Assembly (NCBI GenBank): GCA_002362155.1
Contig: DETN01000220.1
Coordinates: 596 to 15,497 of the forward strand
Direction of reading: 5' to 3'
DNA: 14,902 bases
DNA from: Lachnospiraceae bacterium UBA3287
Lineage (GTDB): Bacteria; Bacillota; Clostridia; Lachnospirales; Lachnospiraceae
Part shown: positions 1-7,351 of the stretch, in pieces
Position numbering within the stretch: position 1 is the first letter of the stretch
How the letters are laid out: each line of letters starts with the position of its first letter
The notes under the pieces: generated by a model
The model's input: only the letters and a program-made list of their open reading frames with translations
Database searches by the model: none
What the model was told of the DNA's origin: nothing
Translations under genes and position numbers: made by a program

Positions 1-2
1 TC

Positions 3-485
3 AACTGCTTCGGCGGCTTCGGCCAGCAGGGCTACGGATACAACATTCATTACCTGCACGAAAAGATCGGAAACATCCTGGGCCTGGATCAGCACCACGA
101 CATGATCCTGATCGGAGCGGGCCATCTGGGCTCAGCCCTGGTCAACTACATGAAGTTCAGAAGCAGCGGCTTTGACTTCCGCGGGGCCTTCGATATCAGG
201 GAAGACCTGGTGGGAGGGGAAGTCGGCGGCATTCCCATCTATCACATCAGCAGCCTGAAGGAGTACCTGGAAAACAATCAGATCGACATCGCTGTACTGA
301 CCCTGCCCAAGGGCGAGGCTCTCAAGGTCTCGGAGGTCCTGGCGGGGAGCAGCATCCGTGCTGTCTGGAACTTTGCCCATGTGGATCTGATGATGCCGGA
401 GCATATCCAGGTGGAGAATGTACATCTTCAGGATTCTCTGATGAAGCTGTCCTACAGCATCAAGTGCGCAAGCAAACAGGAATGA
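3..485 (+). CDS. rex: Redox-sensing transcriptional repressor Rex (5' truncated by window edge)
   Basis: Rex senses the cytoplasmic NADH/NAD+ ratio and represses fermentation and respiration genes when NADH is low. The frame is open from base 3, and 160 residues are visible of a family usually about 210 long, so roughly 50 residues of the N-terminal winged helix are off the window. The visible part opens with NCFGGFGQQGYGYN, the conserved stretch joining the DNA-binding and Rossmann domains. The NAD(H)-binding loop GAGHLG follows, then an acidic residue after the second strand (GAFDIRED). The C-terminal PEHIQVENVHLQDSLMKLSY segment matches the domain-swap helix region of the family. The reading frame ends in TGA at 483-485 and a terminator follows at once. 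Identification is firm; only the start is unknown. Confidence 0.95.
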   Translation, partial: NCFGGFGQQGYGYNIHYLHEKIGNILGLDQHHDMILIGAGHLGSALVNYMKFRSSGFDFRGAFDIREDLVGGEVGGIPIYHISSLKEYLENNQIDIAVLTLPKGEALKVSEVLAGSSIRAVWNFAHVDLMMPEHIQVENVHLQDSLMKLSYSIKCASKQE

Positions 486-496
486 CTTAAAAAAGG

Positions 497-529
497 CGGC
501 ACAGGGCTCTGTGCCGTTTTCTGTTTTTT
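497..529 (+). terminator. Rho-independent terminator behind rex, abutting the nnr ribosome binding site
   Basis: A perfect 8-bp stem (CGGCACAG 497-504 / CTGTGCCG 509-516) with a GGCT loop is preceded by an A run and followed by TTTTCTGTTTTTT (517-529). This is a canonical intrinsic terminator. The AGGAGG of the next gene begins at base 530, so there is no room for a promoter and start site between them. Confidence 0.85.
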
Positions 530-539
530 AGGAGGAAGT

Positions 540-2096
540 ATGAAATATCTGCTTACCGGAGCGGAAATGACAAAGGCCGACCGCTGTACATCCGAAGTCA
601 TAGGCATTCCCTCCCTGGTCCTGATGGAAAGGGCTGCCCTGGGGGTGGCGGAGGAAATCGAAAAACGCTTTCCCCAAAAGGTCAGGGTCACGGTCCTGGC
701 AGGCCGGGGCAACAACGGGGCGGATGCCATAGCCGCGGGCAGACTCCTGACCGACAGGGGCTATCCTGTCTCTTTCTTTATTACAAAGGGAAAAGTGGGA
801 GAGGACTCCTCCATGGCAGTCCAGCTGAAGGTGATTAAGGCCTACGGCCTCTCCTGCAGGGTCTATGAGCCCGGATGCGGCATGCTGGAAGAGGCGGAGC
901 CTGAAGTGCTGATCGACGGCCTTTTCGGTACGGGCCTTGCCAGAAATATAGAAGGAGGCCTGGAAGAGGCCGTTTCGGAGATTAACTGCCTCCGGGAGCG
1001 GCATGGGGGCTTTGTGACCAGCGTGGATATTCCCTCCGGTATTTCTTCGGACGATGGGTCCGTGATGGGGTGCGCCGTAAAGAGCGATCTGACGGTGACC
1101 TTTGCCTTTTACAAGAGAGGCCAGTTCCTCTATCCCGGCGCCGCCTTCTGCGGAGAGCTGGTCCTGAAGGAGATCGGCATTACGGAAAGGTCTCTGGATA
1201 AGAAGCCGGATATGTTCATCTATGACCATGAAAGGATCCGGGACCTGGTCCCGGACAGAGACCCCGCCGGCAATAAGGGGACCTTCGGAAAAGTCCTGGT
1301 GACCGCAGGATCTGCGGGCATGTGCGGAGCGGCATTCCTCTCCGCTTCGGCAGCCTTCGCCGCAGGGGCCGGCATGGTGAAGATCTTTACGCCTGAGGAG
1401 AACAGGCCGGTTCTGCAGACCCTCCTTCCCGAAGCCATGGTCACGGCCTGTGATCCTGCCGATCCGGAATCATTAAGGGAAAAGCTCAGGAAGGATCTGG
1501 AATGGGCGGATATCCTGATCCTCGGCCCGGGCATCGGAAGAGGAGATTATGCAAATACCCTTCTGCATGACCTTTATACGATCATGCAGGAGGAGAAAGC
1601 CCTGATCCGGGGGCTTGTCCTGGACGCCGACGGCCTCTGGGTCACTTTTTCCGACCCGGACCTGACGAAGATGCTCTGCAGAAGGGCATGGCCGGAGAAG
1701 CTGATCATGACGCCCCATCTGGGAGAATTCGCCCATATGGCGGGAGCAGAAATTCCGAAAGCCGCGGGAAACAGAATTTCTATCAGCAGAAGTCTTGCGA
1801 AAAAGTGCCGTGGTGTCATACTATGTAAGGACGCAAGGACCATTGCCGCGGGGTACAGGGATGATAGGATCTTCCTCAATCAGTACGGAACAAGCGGCAT
1901 GGCCGCGGCCGGATCGGGAGATGTCCTGACCGGGATCTGCGGCGGCTTTCTTGCCGCCGGCATGGAGGCTTTTGATGCGGCCTGCGCAGGCTGCAGCGCC
2001 CATGCCAGGGCAGGAGAGGCTGCGGCAGCCGAACTTGGAGACTACAGTATGAAGGCGGGAGATATCATATCCCATCTGCCCGGCCTTCTGAAATAA
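540..2096 (+). CDS. nnr: Bifunctional ADP-dependent NAD(P)H-hydrate dehydratase / NAD(P)H-hydrate epimerase
   Basis: Metabolite repair enzyme: it epimerises and dehydrates damaged NAD(P)H hydrates back to NAD(P)H, using ADP. The 518 residues match the usual length of the fused YjeF form. The N-terminal epimerase (YjeF_N) domain, about residues 1-215, has the cofactor loop GRGNNGAD (55-62), IDGLFGTG (125-132) and VDIPSG (162-167). The C-terminal dehydratase domain (ribokinase-like, about 235-515) has NKGTFGKV (245-252), DADGLW (362-367), TPHLGEF (391-397) and the catalytic glycine-rich GSGD (458-461, Asp461). ATG 540 is preceded by AGGAGG at 530-535. alr follows after 12 bases, so the two genes are probably cotranscribed. 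The epimerase loop reads NNGADA where most relatives have NNGGDG; the Asp is kept. Confidence 0.95.
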   Translation: MKYLLTGAEMTKADRCTSEVIGIPSLVLMERAALGVAEEIEKRFPQKVRVTVLAGRGNNGADAIAAGRLLTDRGYPVSFFITKGKVGEDSSMAVQLKVIKAYGLSCRVYEPGCGMLEEAEPEVLIDGLFGTGLARNIEGGLEEAVSEINCLRERHGGFVTSVDIPSGISSDDGSVMGCAVKSDLTVTFAFYKRGQFLYPGAAFCGELVLKEIGITERSLDKKPDMFIYDHERIRDLVPDRDPAGNKGTFGKVLVTAGSAGMCGAAFLSASAAFAAGAGMVKIFTPEENRPVLQTLLPEAMVTACDPADPESLREKLRKDLEWADILILGPGIGRGDYANTLLHDLYTIMQEEKALIRGLVLDADGLWVTFSDPDLTKMLCRRAWPEKLIMTPHLGEFAHMAGAEIPKAAGNRISISRSLAKKCRGVILCKDARTIAAGYRDDRIFLNQYGTSGMAAAGSGDVLTGICGGFLAAGMEAFDAACAGCSAHARAGEAAAAELGDYSMKAGDIISHLPGLLK

Positions 2097-2108
2097 AAAA
2101 GGAACAGA

Positions 2109-3254
2109 ATGTTTATGACAGATGCATCTACCAGGGTGCGCGCGGAGATCGACCTTGGCGCCATCCTCTACAACATGGAAAGCATGCACGCCCATATATC
2201 GGGCCATGCGGGAATGATCGCCGTGATCAAGGCCAACGGCTACGGACACGGAGCGGCCAGGATCGCAGCCGAACTGGAAAGTCTTCCTTATGTGTGGGGC
2301 TATGCTGCCGCCACCTTTGAGGAAGCAAAGGAGATCCGGCAGGCCGGCTCCGAAAAGCCCATCCTGATCCTGGGCCACTGCTTCCCCTACTGCTACAAAG
2401 AGCTGGCGGACTACGCGATCCGGCCCGCAGTCTTTCGAAGAGACTCCCTGCAGCAGCTCTCGGAGGCTGCCATTTCGGAGGGACACAGGATCCGCATCCA
2501 CATCGCCGTGGATACGGGCATGACCAGGATCGGAATCCGGCCGGACGACGAAGGTCTTTCCTTCGTAAAGGCGGCTCTGGAGACCCCCGGCGTCATCGTG
2601 GAGGGAATCTTTACCCATTTCGCCAGAGCGGACGAGTGGGACAGGGAGGCCACCGGCACCCAGATCAGGCTCTTTAAAGACTTCTGCGAAAGGATCCGGG
2701 AGGAGCTGGGATACGACGTTCCCTTAAAGCACTGCTCCAACTCTGCCGGCATCATCGAATATCCCGAGGCCAACATGGATCTGGTCAGGGCCGGCATTAC
2801 CCTTTACGGCCTCTGGCCCTCCGGCGAAGTCCATAAGCAGATCGTGCCCCTGAGGCCGGTCATGAGCCTCAAATCCCACATCGTCTATATCAAGGATGTT
2901 CCGGCAGGGGTCAGGGTCAGCTACGGCGGCACCTACGAGACCAAAAGCCCCGCCAGGATCGCCACCATTCCCGTGGGCTACGCCGACGGCTATCCCAGGA
3001 GCCTTTCAGGAAAGGGCTATATCCTGATCCACGGAAAGAAAGCCCCCATCCTGGGCAGGGTCTGCATGGACCAGTTCATGGTGGACGTGACCCATATCCC
3101 GGAGGCTGCCGAAGACGACGAGGTGGTCCTGATGGGCAGCTGCGGCGAACAGGCCATCACCGCGGAAGAGCTGGGAGACCTTTCCGGACGGTTCAACTAT
3201 GAACTGGTCTGCGATATCTCCGAAAGGGTGCCCCGCATTTATATCAGGAATTAA
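2109..3254 (+). CDS. alr: Alanine racemase
   Basis: PLP-dependent cytoplasmic enzyme that interconverts L- and D-alanine, supplying D-Ala for peptidoglycan. The 381-residue length is typical. The PLP lysine lies in VIKANGYGHGA (Lys41), and the second catalytic residue is the Tyr of VSYGGTY (Tyr272), followed by the family signature IPVGYADGYPR. CMDQFMVD and the C-terminal beta domain are complete. ATG 2109 follows AAAGGA at about 2098-2103. An in-frame ATG at 2115 is an equally possible start and would shorten the protein by two residues. The gene sits 12 bases behind nnr, an arrangement common in Firmicutes. No terminator lies behind it; the yebC promoter begins three bases after the stop. 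Confidence 0.96.
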   Translation: MFMTDASTRVRAEIDLGAILYNMESMHAHISGHAGMIAVIKANGYGHGAARIAAELESLPYVWGYAAATFEEAKEIRQAGSEKPILILGHCFPYCYKELADYAIRPAVFRRDSLQQLSEAAISEGHRIRIHIAVDTGMTRIGIRPDDEGLSFVKAALETPGVIVEGIFTHFARADEWDREATGTQIRLFKDFCERIREELGYDVPLKHCSNSAGIIEYPEANMDLVRAGITLYGLWPSGEVHKQIVPLRPVMSLKSHIVYIKDVPAGVRVSYGGTYETKSPARIATIPVGYADGYPRSLSGKGYILIHGKKAPILGRVCMDQFMVDVTHIPEAAEDDEVVLMGSCGEQAITAEELGDLSGRFNYELVCDISERVPRIYIRN

Positions 3255-3256
3255 AG

Positions 3257-3285
3257 TTGACGCATTTTAGAACATATGTTATATT
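3257..3285 (+). promoter_or_regulatory. Sigma-A promoter of yebC
   Basis: TTGACG (3257-3262), a 17-base spacer and TATATT (3280-3285) form a near-consensus housekeeping promoter, five of six matches in each box. It starts three bases after the alr stop codon and implies a leader of about 80 bases before the yebC start. The spacer holds the palindrome AACATATGTT. Confidence 0.8.
3270..3281. promoter_or_regulatory. Possible LexA (SOS) box inside the yebC promoter
   Basis: GAACATATGTTA lies between the -35 and -10 boxes. It contains the perfect dyad AACATATGTT and resembles the Gram-positive LexA box CGAACRNRYGTTYG, matching 11 of 14 positions when its flanks are included; the mismatches are at the outer edges. 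A repressor bound here would block the promoter directly. A chance match remains quite possible. Confidence 0.35.
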
Positions 3286-3310
3286 TTACTGTGCGAAACA
3301 GTCAGAAAGA

Positions 3311-3342
3311 CCGGCAGGGCCCTTTTTGAGGCTGTCAGCCGG
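3311..3342 (+). other. Imperfect stem-loop in the yebC leader
   Basis: CCGGC (3311-3315) pairs with GCCGG (3338-3342), and GCC (3319-3321) with GGC (3330-3332), around a loop containing TTTTT. This would form an interrupted hairpin in the untranslated leader, 32 bases before the yebC start. It could be a remnant of an alr terminator or a weak leader structure; no function can be assigned. Confidence 0.3.
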
Positions 3343-3374
3343 ATGAAATTTATATATAGAAGGAGTTTACAGGT

Positions 3375-4112
3375 ATGTCAGGACATTCCAAATTTGCCAA
3401 TATCAAACATAAGAAAGAGAAAAACGACGCCGCAAAGGGCAAGATCTTTACCGTCATCGGACGTGAGATCGCCGTAGCGGTCAAGGAAGGCGGTTCCGAT
3501 CCTGCTAACAACTTCAAGCTTGCACAGGTCATTGCCAAGGCCAAGGCCAACAACATGCCCAACGATACCATCGAGAGAGGCATCAAGAAGGCTGCCGGCG
3601 AACTGGGCGCCGTGGATTATCAGTACAACACCTATGAAGGCTACGGCCCCTCCGGCATCGCCATCATCGTGGATACCCTGACCGACAACCAGAACCGTAC
3701 GGCCGCCAATGTCCGCAGCGCTTTTGTAAAGGGCGGCGGTTCCATCGGCACCCAGGGCTGCGTTTCCTTTATGTTCGACAAAAAGGGCCAGATCATTATC
3801 GACAAGGAAGAGTGCAATCTGGAAGCGGACGATCTGATGATGATCGCTCTGGAAGCCGGCGCGGACGATCTGCAGGAGGAAGAGGACAGCTTTGAGATCC
3901 TGACTTCCGAAGATGATTTTGAGGCAGTCTGCCAGGCACTGAAGGAGGAAGGCATTCCCACAGTTTCCGCAGAAGTCACCATGATCCCCCAGAACTATGT
4001 TTCCGTCACCGACGAAAAGGCAGTCAAGGGAATCCGCAGGATCCTGGATATCCTGGATGACGACGATGACGTTCAGAACGTCTATCATAACTGGGAAGAG
4101 GCAGATGACTGA
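3375..4112 (+). CDS. yebC: YebC/PmpR family protein (translation factor / transcriptional regulator family)
   Basis: A 245-residue member of the near-universal YebC/TACO1 family, at the usual length. The protein opens with the signature MSGHSKFANIKHKK, followed by GKIFTVIGREI and KAKANNMPNDTIERGIKKA, typical of domain 1. GYGPSGIAIIVDTLTDNQNRT is the family's central signature, and VSFMFDKKG follows it. Members were long annotated as DNA-binding regulators (PmpR); more recent work ties the family to translation through difficult, proline-rich sequences. Cytoplasmic. ATG 3375 has AAGGAG nine bases upstream. The acidic C-terminus (DDDDDVQNVYHNWEEADD) fits the family. The gene is monocistronic, with its own promoter and a terminator-like palindrome 50 bases behind. 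Confidence 0.95.
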   Translation: MSGHSKFANIKHKKEKNDAAKGKIFTVIGREIAVAVKEGGSDPANNFKLAQVIAKAKANNMPNDTIERGIKKAAGELGAVDYQYNTYEGYGPSGIAIIVDTLTDNQNRTAANVRSAFVKGGGSIGTQGCVSFMFDKKGQIIIDKEECNLEADDLMMIALEAGADDLQEEEDSFEILTSEDDFEAVCQALKEEGIPTVSAEVTMIPQNYVSVTDEKAVKGIRRILDILDDDDDVQNVYHNWEEADD

Positions 4113-4164
4113 TCCTTTTAAACTGTCATACATAAGTGCAGGCATAAGCTGTGTCTGATTCGTC

Positions 4165-4199
4165 AAGGAGACTTCCCCGGGGAAGTCTCCTTGTATTAC
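4165..4199 (+). terminator. Palindromic hairpin terminator behind yebC
   Basis: AAGGAGACTTCCCC (4165-4178) is followed directly by its exact complement GGGGAAGTCTCCTT (4179-4192), a perfect 28-base palindrome. The transcript would form a stem of about 12 bp with a four-base loop. The tail (GTATTACTATTT) is only moderately T-rich, so termination may be partial. It separates yebC from the ftsK group. Confidence 0.65.
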
Positions 4200-4243
4200 T
4201 ATTTACGGACCAGGCGTTTTGAGAGAAAAGGAATGGAAGTCCA

Positions 4244-4444
4244 TTGAATACAGACCCCAGAAACAGATACAGGGGGACCAGGGAGGGAGAGGAGATCGTG
4301 TTTCTCCGGAATCCCCTTCCTGTCCCCAGAAAAAAGGAACATGTCAGGCAGGAATTCGATTTTCCGGATCCCCAGTGGAATACGGAGGATCCTGACCTGG
4401 ACTACGATTATCAGACAGATGACGACGACGATTTCGATCTGTAG
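4244..4444 (+). CDS. Small hypothetical protein with acidic tail, upstream of ftsK
   Basis: A 66-residue frame starting at TTG 4244; no ATG or GTG is available in this frame after the upstream stop. An AGGA at 4229-4232 lies 11 bases ahead, a weak and rather distant ribosome binding site. The protein has a basic, arginine-rich first half (NRYRGTREGEE, then PLPVPRKKEHVR) and a strongly acidic C-terminus ending in DDDDDFDL. It has no membrane segment, signal peptide or cysteine and is probably soluble and disordered. ftsK starts 23 bases behind the stop, so the two are likely cotranscribed. I do not recognise a family. The segregated charge and the open frame in this position argue for a real gene, but a TTG start and short length leave doubt. 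Confidence 0.55.
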   Translation: MNTDPRNRYRGTREGEEIVFLRNPLPVPRKKEHVRQEFDFPDPQWNTEDPDLDYDYQTDDDDDFDL

Positions 4445-4467
4445 GCGTCATCGGAAAGGCAGAGCCT

Positions 4468-7167
4468 ATGGCATCCAATTCCAGATCCACCAAAAGGAAT
4501 AAAACCACATCGGGCAAAAAGACCGGATCCGGCACCAGAAGCAGAAAGAAAGAGCCCTCAATTCTTTCCATGATAAAGAAAGATGATCTTTTTGCCGACA
4601 TTCTGGTGGTGATCCTGGCAGGCCTCGTCATTATGATGCTGCTTTCCATGATCGGCAAAGGCGGCGTAGTGGGAAAGACCCTCAAGAACCTCATGTTCGG
4701 GCTTCTTGGCTTTTCGGCCTGGGTATTTCCCTTCTATCTGATCTTTGTCCTGATCTTTGCCATGCACCAGAAGGGCAGGCAGTTCAGAATGGTACGCATT
4801 TTCTGCTCCTTTGTCCTTTATCTTGTGTTCGGGATCCTGTGCGAGATCCATGCCGGAACGGCCAGAGGCCTGGCCGAGTATGATCCGGATGCTCTCTTCA
4901 AGGCCGGAACGGCATTTCAGAAGGGCGGAGGTCTTGCCGCCGGCACCTGTGCCTGGGGACTTCTCCATGTGCTCAATACAGCCGGCACTCTCCTGGTGCT
5001 TCTTGTGATCACAGCCATTTGCCTGATCATCATTACCAGGAAATCTCCCATCGCTATCGTCGGAAAAGGCGTTTCCGGCACCATGGAAGCCGGCAGGGAC
5101 TGGGCGGCCAGAAACCGGGAGCGGAGAGAGGAACGCAGGGCCAGAATGGAGGAGGAACAGGAAGAAGACAAAGAGGAAGAAGCTGCTTTAGCACAGGAGA
5201 GTGTCCGGGAGGAGAAAAAGCCGGACCCCAGGGTCAGGAACTACATGGACGATTATGAAGAGACCATCCAGAGCCGCAGGACCCGTCCCGATGACGAACC
5301 GCCCCTCAGAGAGCCCTCCGGAAGAAGTTCCTACACAGGAAGCCGCGGCGGCCGGACAGGAAGGACCCGTACGGGAAGAACGGAAGGATCCGTGGATTTT
5401 GAAGCGACGGATCTGGGCGGAAGCCAGGCGCCTGCGGATCCCGGAGAGGATCCTGCATGGCAGAAGATCCCAGCAGGACCTGCAGAGGATGCTGCGGCGG
5501 TGGTGGATGCGGCCAGAAGAGCCGGCATGGACAGGGGCCGCCAGGCAGGGACTTCTTCCAGAGGAGAAATGCCCAGGTTTTCGGACCGGGAGCTGGAGGA
5601 GATCGAGGTCCACAGGGTAAAGGAGGGCGAACAGGAGGCAGCCGCTTCCTACAAGGCGCCTCCCAAAAAGAAGCAGTATACCTTCCCTCCCTATGACCTG
5701 CTGGAAAAGCCTGTCAGAGAGAGAAATACGGTCACGGACAAGGAGCTTCAGAATACCGGCAAGGCTCTGGAAGAGGTGCTGAAGAATTTCAAGGTGGACG
5801 TTACGGTCACGGATATCTGCCGCGGCCCTTCCGTCACCCGCTATGAACTGCGTCCGGGGCCCCATATCACTGTCTCCGCCATCAAGGCCAGAGAAGCGGA
5901 CATCGCCCTGAATCTGGGGGCTGCATCCATCCGTATGGAGGCGCCCATTCCCGGCAAGCATGCCGTGGGCATCGAAGTCCCCAACGATTCCAGAACCACA
6001 GTGACCCTGAGGGAGATCCTGGAATCCAGAGAGTTCATCGAGGCCAAGAGCCACCTGACCTACGTGGTGGGCAAGGATATCACCGGCAGGATCGTGGTCA
6101 GCGACATCGCAAAGATGCCCCACCTTCTGATTGCGGGCGCCACCGGTGCCGGCAAGTCGGTCTGCCTCAACTCCATGATCGTTTCCATCCTCTACAAGGC
6201 TTCTCCCGCTGAGGTCAAGTTCATTATGATCGACCCCAAGATGGTGGAACTGAGTATTTACGACGGGATCCCCCATCTGCTCCTGCCCGTGGTGACGGAC
6301 GCCAAAAAGGCGGCTGCCGCCCTGCAGTGGGCCTGCGCCGAAATGGACAACCGCTACAGTCGTTTCCTGGAGGTGGGAGCCAGAGAGATCTCCTCCTACA
6401 ACAGGTATGTCAAGGAACAGAAAAAGAAGGGCGTCACAGATCAGGACCATGAATACATGCCCAGGATCGTGGTCATCGTGGACGAGCTGGCAGATCTTAT
6501 GACCGTGGCCAGCAAGGAAGTGGAGACGGCCATCAACCGTCTGGCTGCCAAGGCCAGGGCGGCCGGCATCCATCTGGTCATCGCCACCCAAAGGCCTTCC
6601 GTGGACGTCATTACCGGCGTCATCAAGGCCAACATGCCTTCCAGGATCGCCTTTATGACATCCTCTGCCGTGGACTCCAAGACCATCCTGGATACAGGCG
6701 GAGCCGAAAAGCTTCTGGGCTACGGAGACATGCTCTTTGCTCCTGCCAGTCTGAACAAGCCCCTGAGGATCCAGGGCGCCTTCATCGACGAAGAGGAAGC
6801 CATCAAGATCGCCCAGTATATCAGAAAGAAGAATCCCGCAGGGCCCGAGGCCGGCAGAAAGAGTGAAAAGATCCAGAAGGAAATGGACGCTCTGGAGGCA
6901 TCCTCCGAGGCCGGAGGAGGGGCGGCCGCGGCCGCGGCCGGCGGCAGGGATCCTCTTTTCGAAAAGGCCGGAAGGGCCGTGATCACCAAGCAGAAGGCCA
7001 CCATCGGAAGCCTGCAGAGAGAGCTGCAGATCGGCTTCAACCGGGCGGCCAGGATCATGGACCAGCTTGCCGACGAAGGCGTTGTCAGCAGCGAGAATGC
7101 CACCAAGGCCAGGAAGGTCCTCATGACCCTGCCTGAATTTGAAGCCCTGCTGGCGGCAGATGCCTGA
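4468..7167 (+). CDS. ftsK: DNA translocase FtsK (FtsK/SpoIIIE family)
   Basis: Membrane-anchored hexameric ATPase that pumps chromosomal DNA through the division septum. The 899 residues comprise a basic N-terminal tail and about four membrane segments (near 41-61, 75-99, 108-127 and 165-190). A long charged linker (about 200-405) follows, with an acidic coiled-coil-like stretch (EEEQEEDKEEE) and an Arg/Gly/Thr-rich part. The motor domain holds Walker A GATGAGKS (557-564) and Walker B VVIVDEL (Asp672-Glu673). At the C-terminus is the winged-helix gamma domain, about 828-893, with the family signature QIGFNRAARIMDQL that reads polar DNA motifs. A hexa-alanine linker (819-824) joins motor and gamma. 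The ATG has GGAAAGG eight bases upstream. The length and four-helix anchor fit Firmicute FtsK/SpoIIIE; which of the two roles it plays cannot be told from sequence alone. Confidence 0.96.
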   Translation: MASNSRSTKRNKTTSGKKTGSGTRSRKKEPSILSMIKKDDLFADILVVILAGLVIMMLLSMIGKGGVVGKTLKNLMFGLLGFSAWVFPFYLIFVLIFAMHQKGRQFRMVRIFCSFVLYLVFGILCEIHAGTARGLAEYDPDALFKAGTAFQKGGGLAAGTCAWGLLHVLNTAGTLLVLLVITAICLIIITRKSPIAIVGKGVSGTMEAGRDWAARNRERREERRARMEEEQEEDKEEEAALAQESVREEKKPDPRVRNYMDDYEETIQSRRTRPDDEPPLREPSGRSSYTGSRGGRTGRTRTGRTEGSVDFEATDLGGSQAPADPGEDPAWQKIPAGPAEDAAAVVDAARRAGMDRGRQAGTSSRGEMPRFSDRELEEIEVHRVKEGEQEAAASYKAPPKKKQYTFPPYDLLEKPVRERNTVTDKELQNTGKALEEVLKNFKVDVTVTDICRGPSVTRYELRPGPHITVSAIKAREADIALNLGAASIRMEAPIPGKHAVGIEVPNDSRTTVTLREILESREFIEAKSHLTYVVGKDITGRIVVSDIAKMPHLLIAGATGAGKSVCLNSMIVSILYKASPAEVKFIMIDPKMVELSIYDGIPHLLLPVVTDAKKAAAALQWACAEMDNRYSRFLEVGAREISSYNRYVKEQKKKGVTDQDHEYMPRIVVIVDELADLMTVASKEVETAINRLAAKARAAGIHLVIATQRPSVDVITGVIKANMPSRIAFMTSSAVDSKTILDTGGAEKLLGYGDMLFAPASLNKPLRIQGAFIDEEEAIKIAQYIRKKNPAGPEAGRKSEKIQKEMDALEASSEAGGGAAAAAAGGRDPLFEKAGRAVITKQKATIGSLQRELQIGFNRAARIMDQLADEGVVSSENATKARKVLMTLPEFEALLAADA

Positions 7168-7193
7168 CCAGGCCCGCACAGATACAGAAGATG

Positions 7194-7220
7194 AGCTCCG
7201 GCGCCCCGCCGGAGCTTTTT
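7194..7220 (+). terminator. Rho-independent terminator of ftsK
   Basis: A perfect 10-bp GC-rich stem (AGCTCCGGCG 7194-7203 / CGCCGGAGCT 7207-7216) with a three-base loop is followed by a T run to 7220. It stands 26 bases behind the ftsK stop and immediately before the next promoter. Confidence 0.92.
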
Positions 7221-7221
7221 C

Positions 7222-7250
7222 TTGACACAGAGGTTAGAGCGTCCTAATCT
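7222..7250 (+). promoter_or_regulatory. Probable promoter of the BAAT-family hydrolase gene
   Basis: A perfect -35 box TTGACA (7222-7227) is followed after 17 bases by TAATCT (7245-7250), a weak -10 with three of six matches. It begins right behind the ftsK terminator and would give a leader of about 90 bases. The poor -10 suggests either an activated promoter or a chance -35. Confidence 0.5.
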
Positions 7251-7270
7251 GATATTGGAAAAGCATTGTA

Positions 7271-7311
7271 TTTTCCCCGGGCTGAAGGGAAAGGCCGGAG
7301 CCGGGGGAAAG
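7271..7311 (+). other. Stem-loop in the leader of the BAAT-family gene
   Basis: TTTCCCCGG (7272-7280) can pair with CCGGGGGAAA (7301-7310) with one bulged G, enclosing a purine-rich loop of 20 bases. No T run follows, so it is not a terminator. It ends about 40 bases before the start codon and could affect mRNA stability or translation; no known riboswitch pattern is recognised. Confidence 0.35.
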
Positions 7312-7351
7312 AGCGGTATTCTTTTGACAGGTTCATGACGAGGTGTCTGAC

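Noticed and set aside
551..562. 12-base repeat GCTTACCGGAGC shared with 14742-14753
   Set aside because: Several 12-base matches are expected by chance in a window of this size, and the first copy is inside coding sequence of nnr.
5188..7179. Minus-strand open frame of 663 codons
   Set aside because: It lies wholly antisense to ftsK, whose conserved motifs are unmistakable. Its translation is low-complexity (His/Gly/Asp-rich), as expected from the complement of GC-rich coding DNA, and no binding site precedes it.
7324..7329. Second TTGACA just before the BAAT-family start
   Set aside because: No -10 box exists at the right distance, and a promoter there would start transcription inside the gene.
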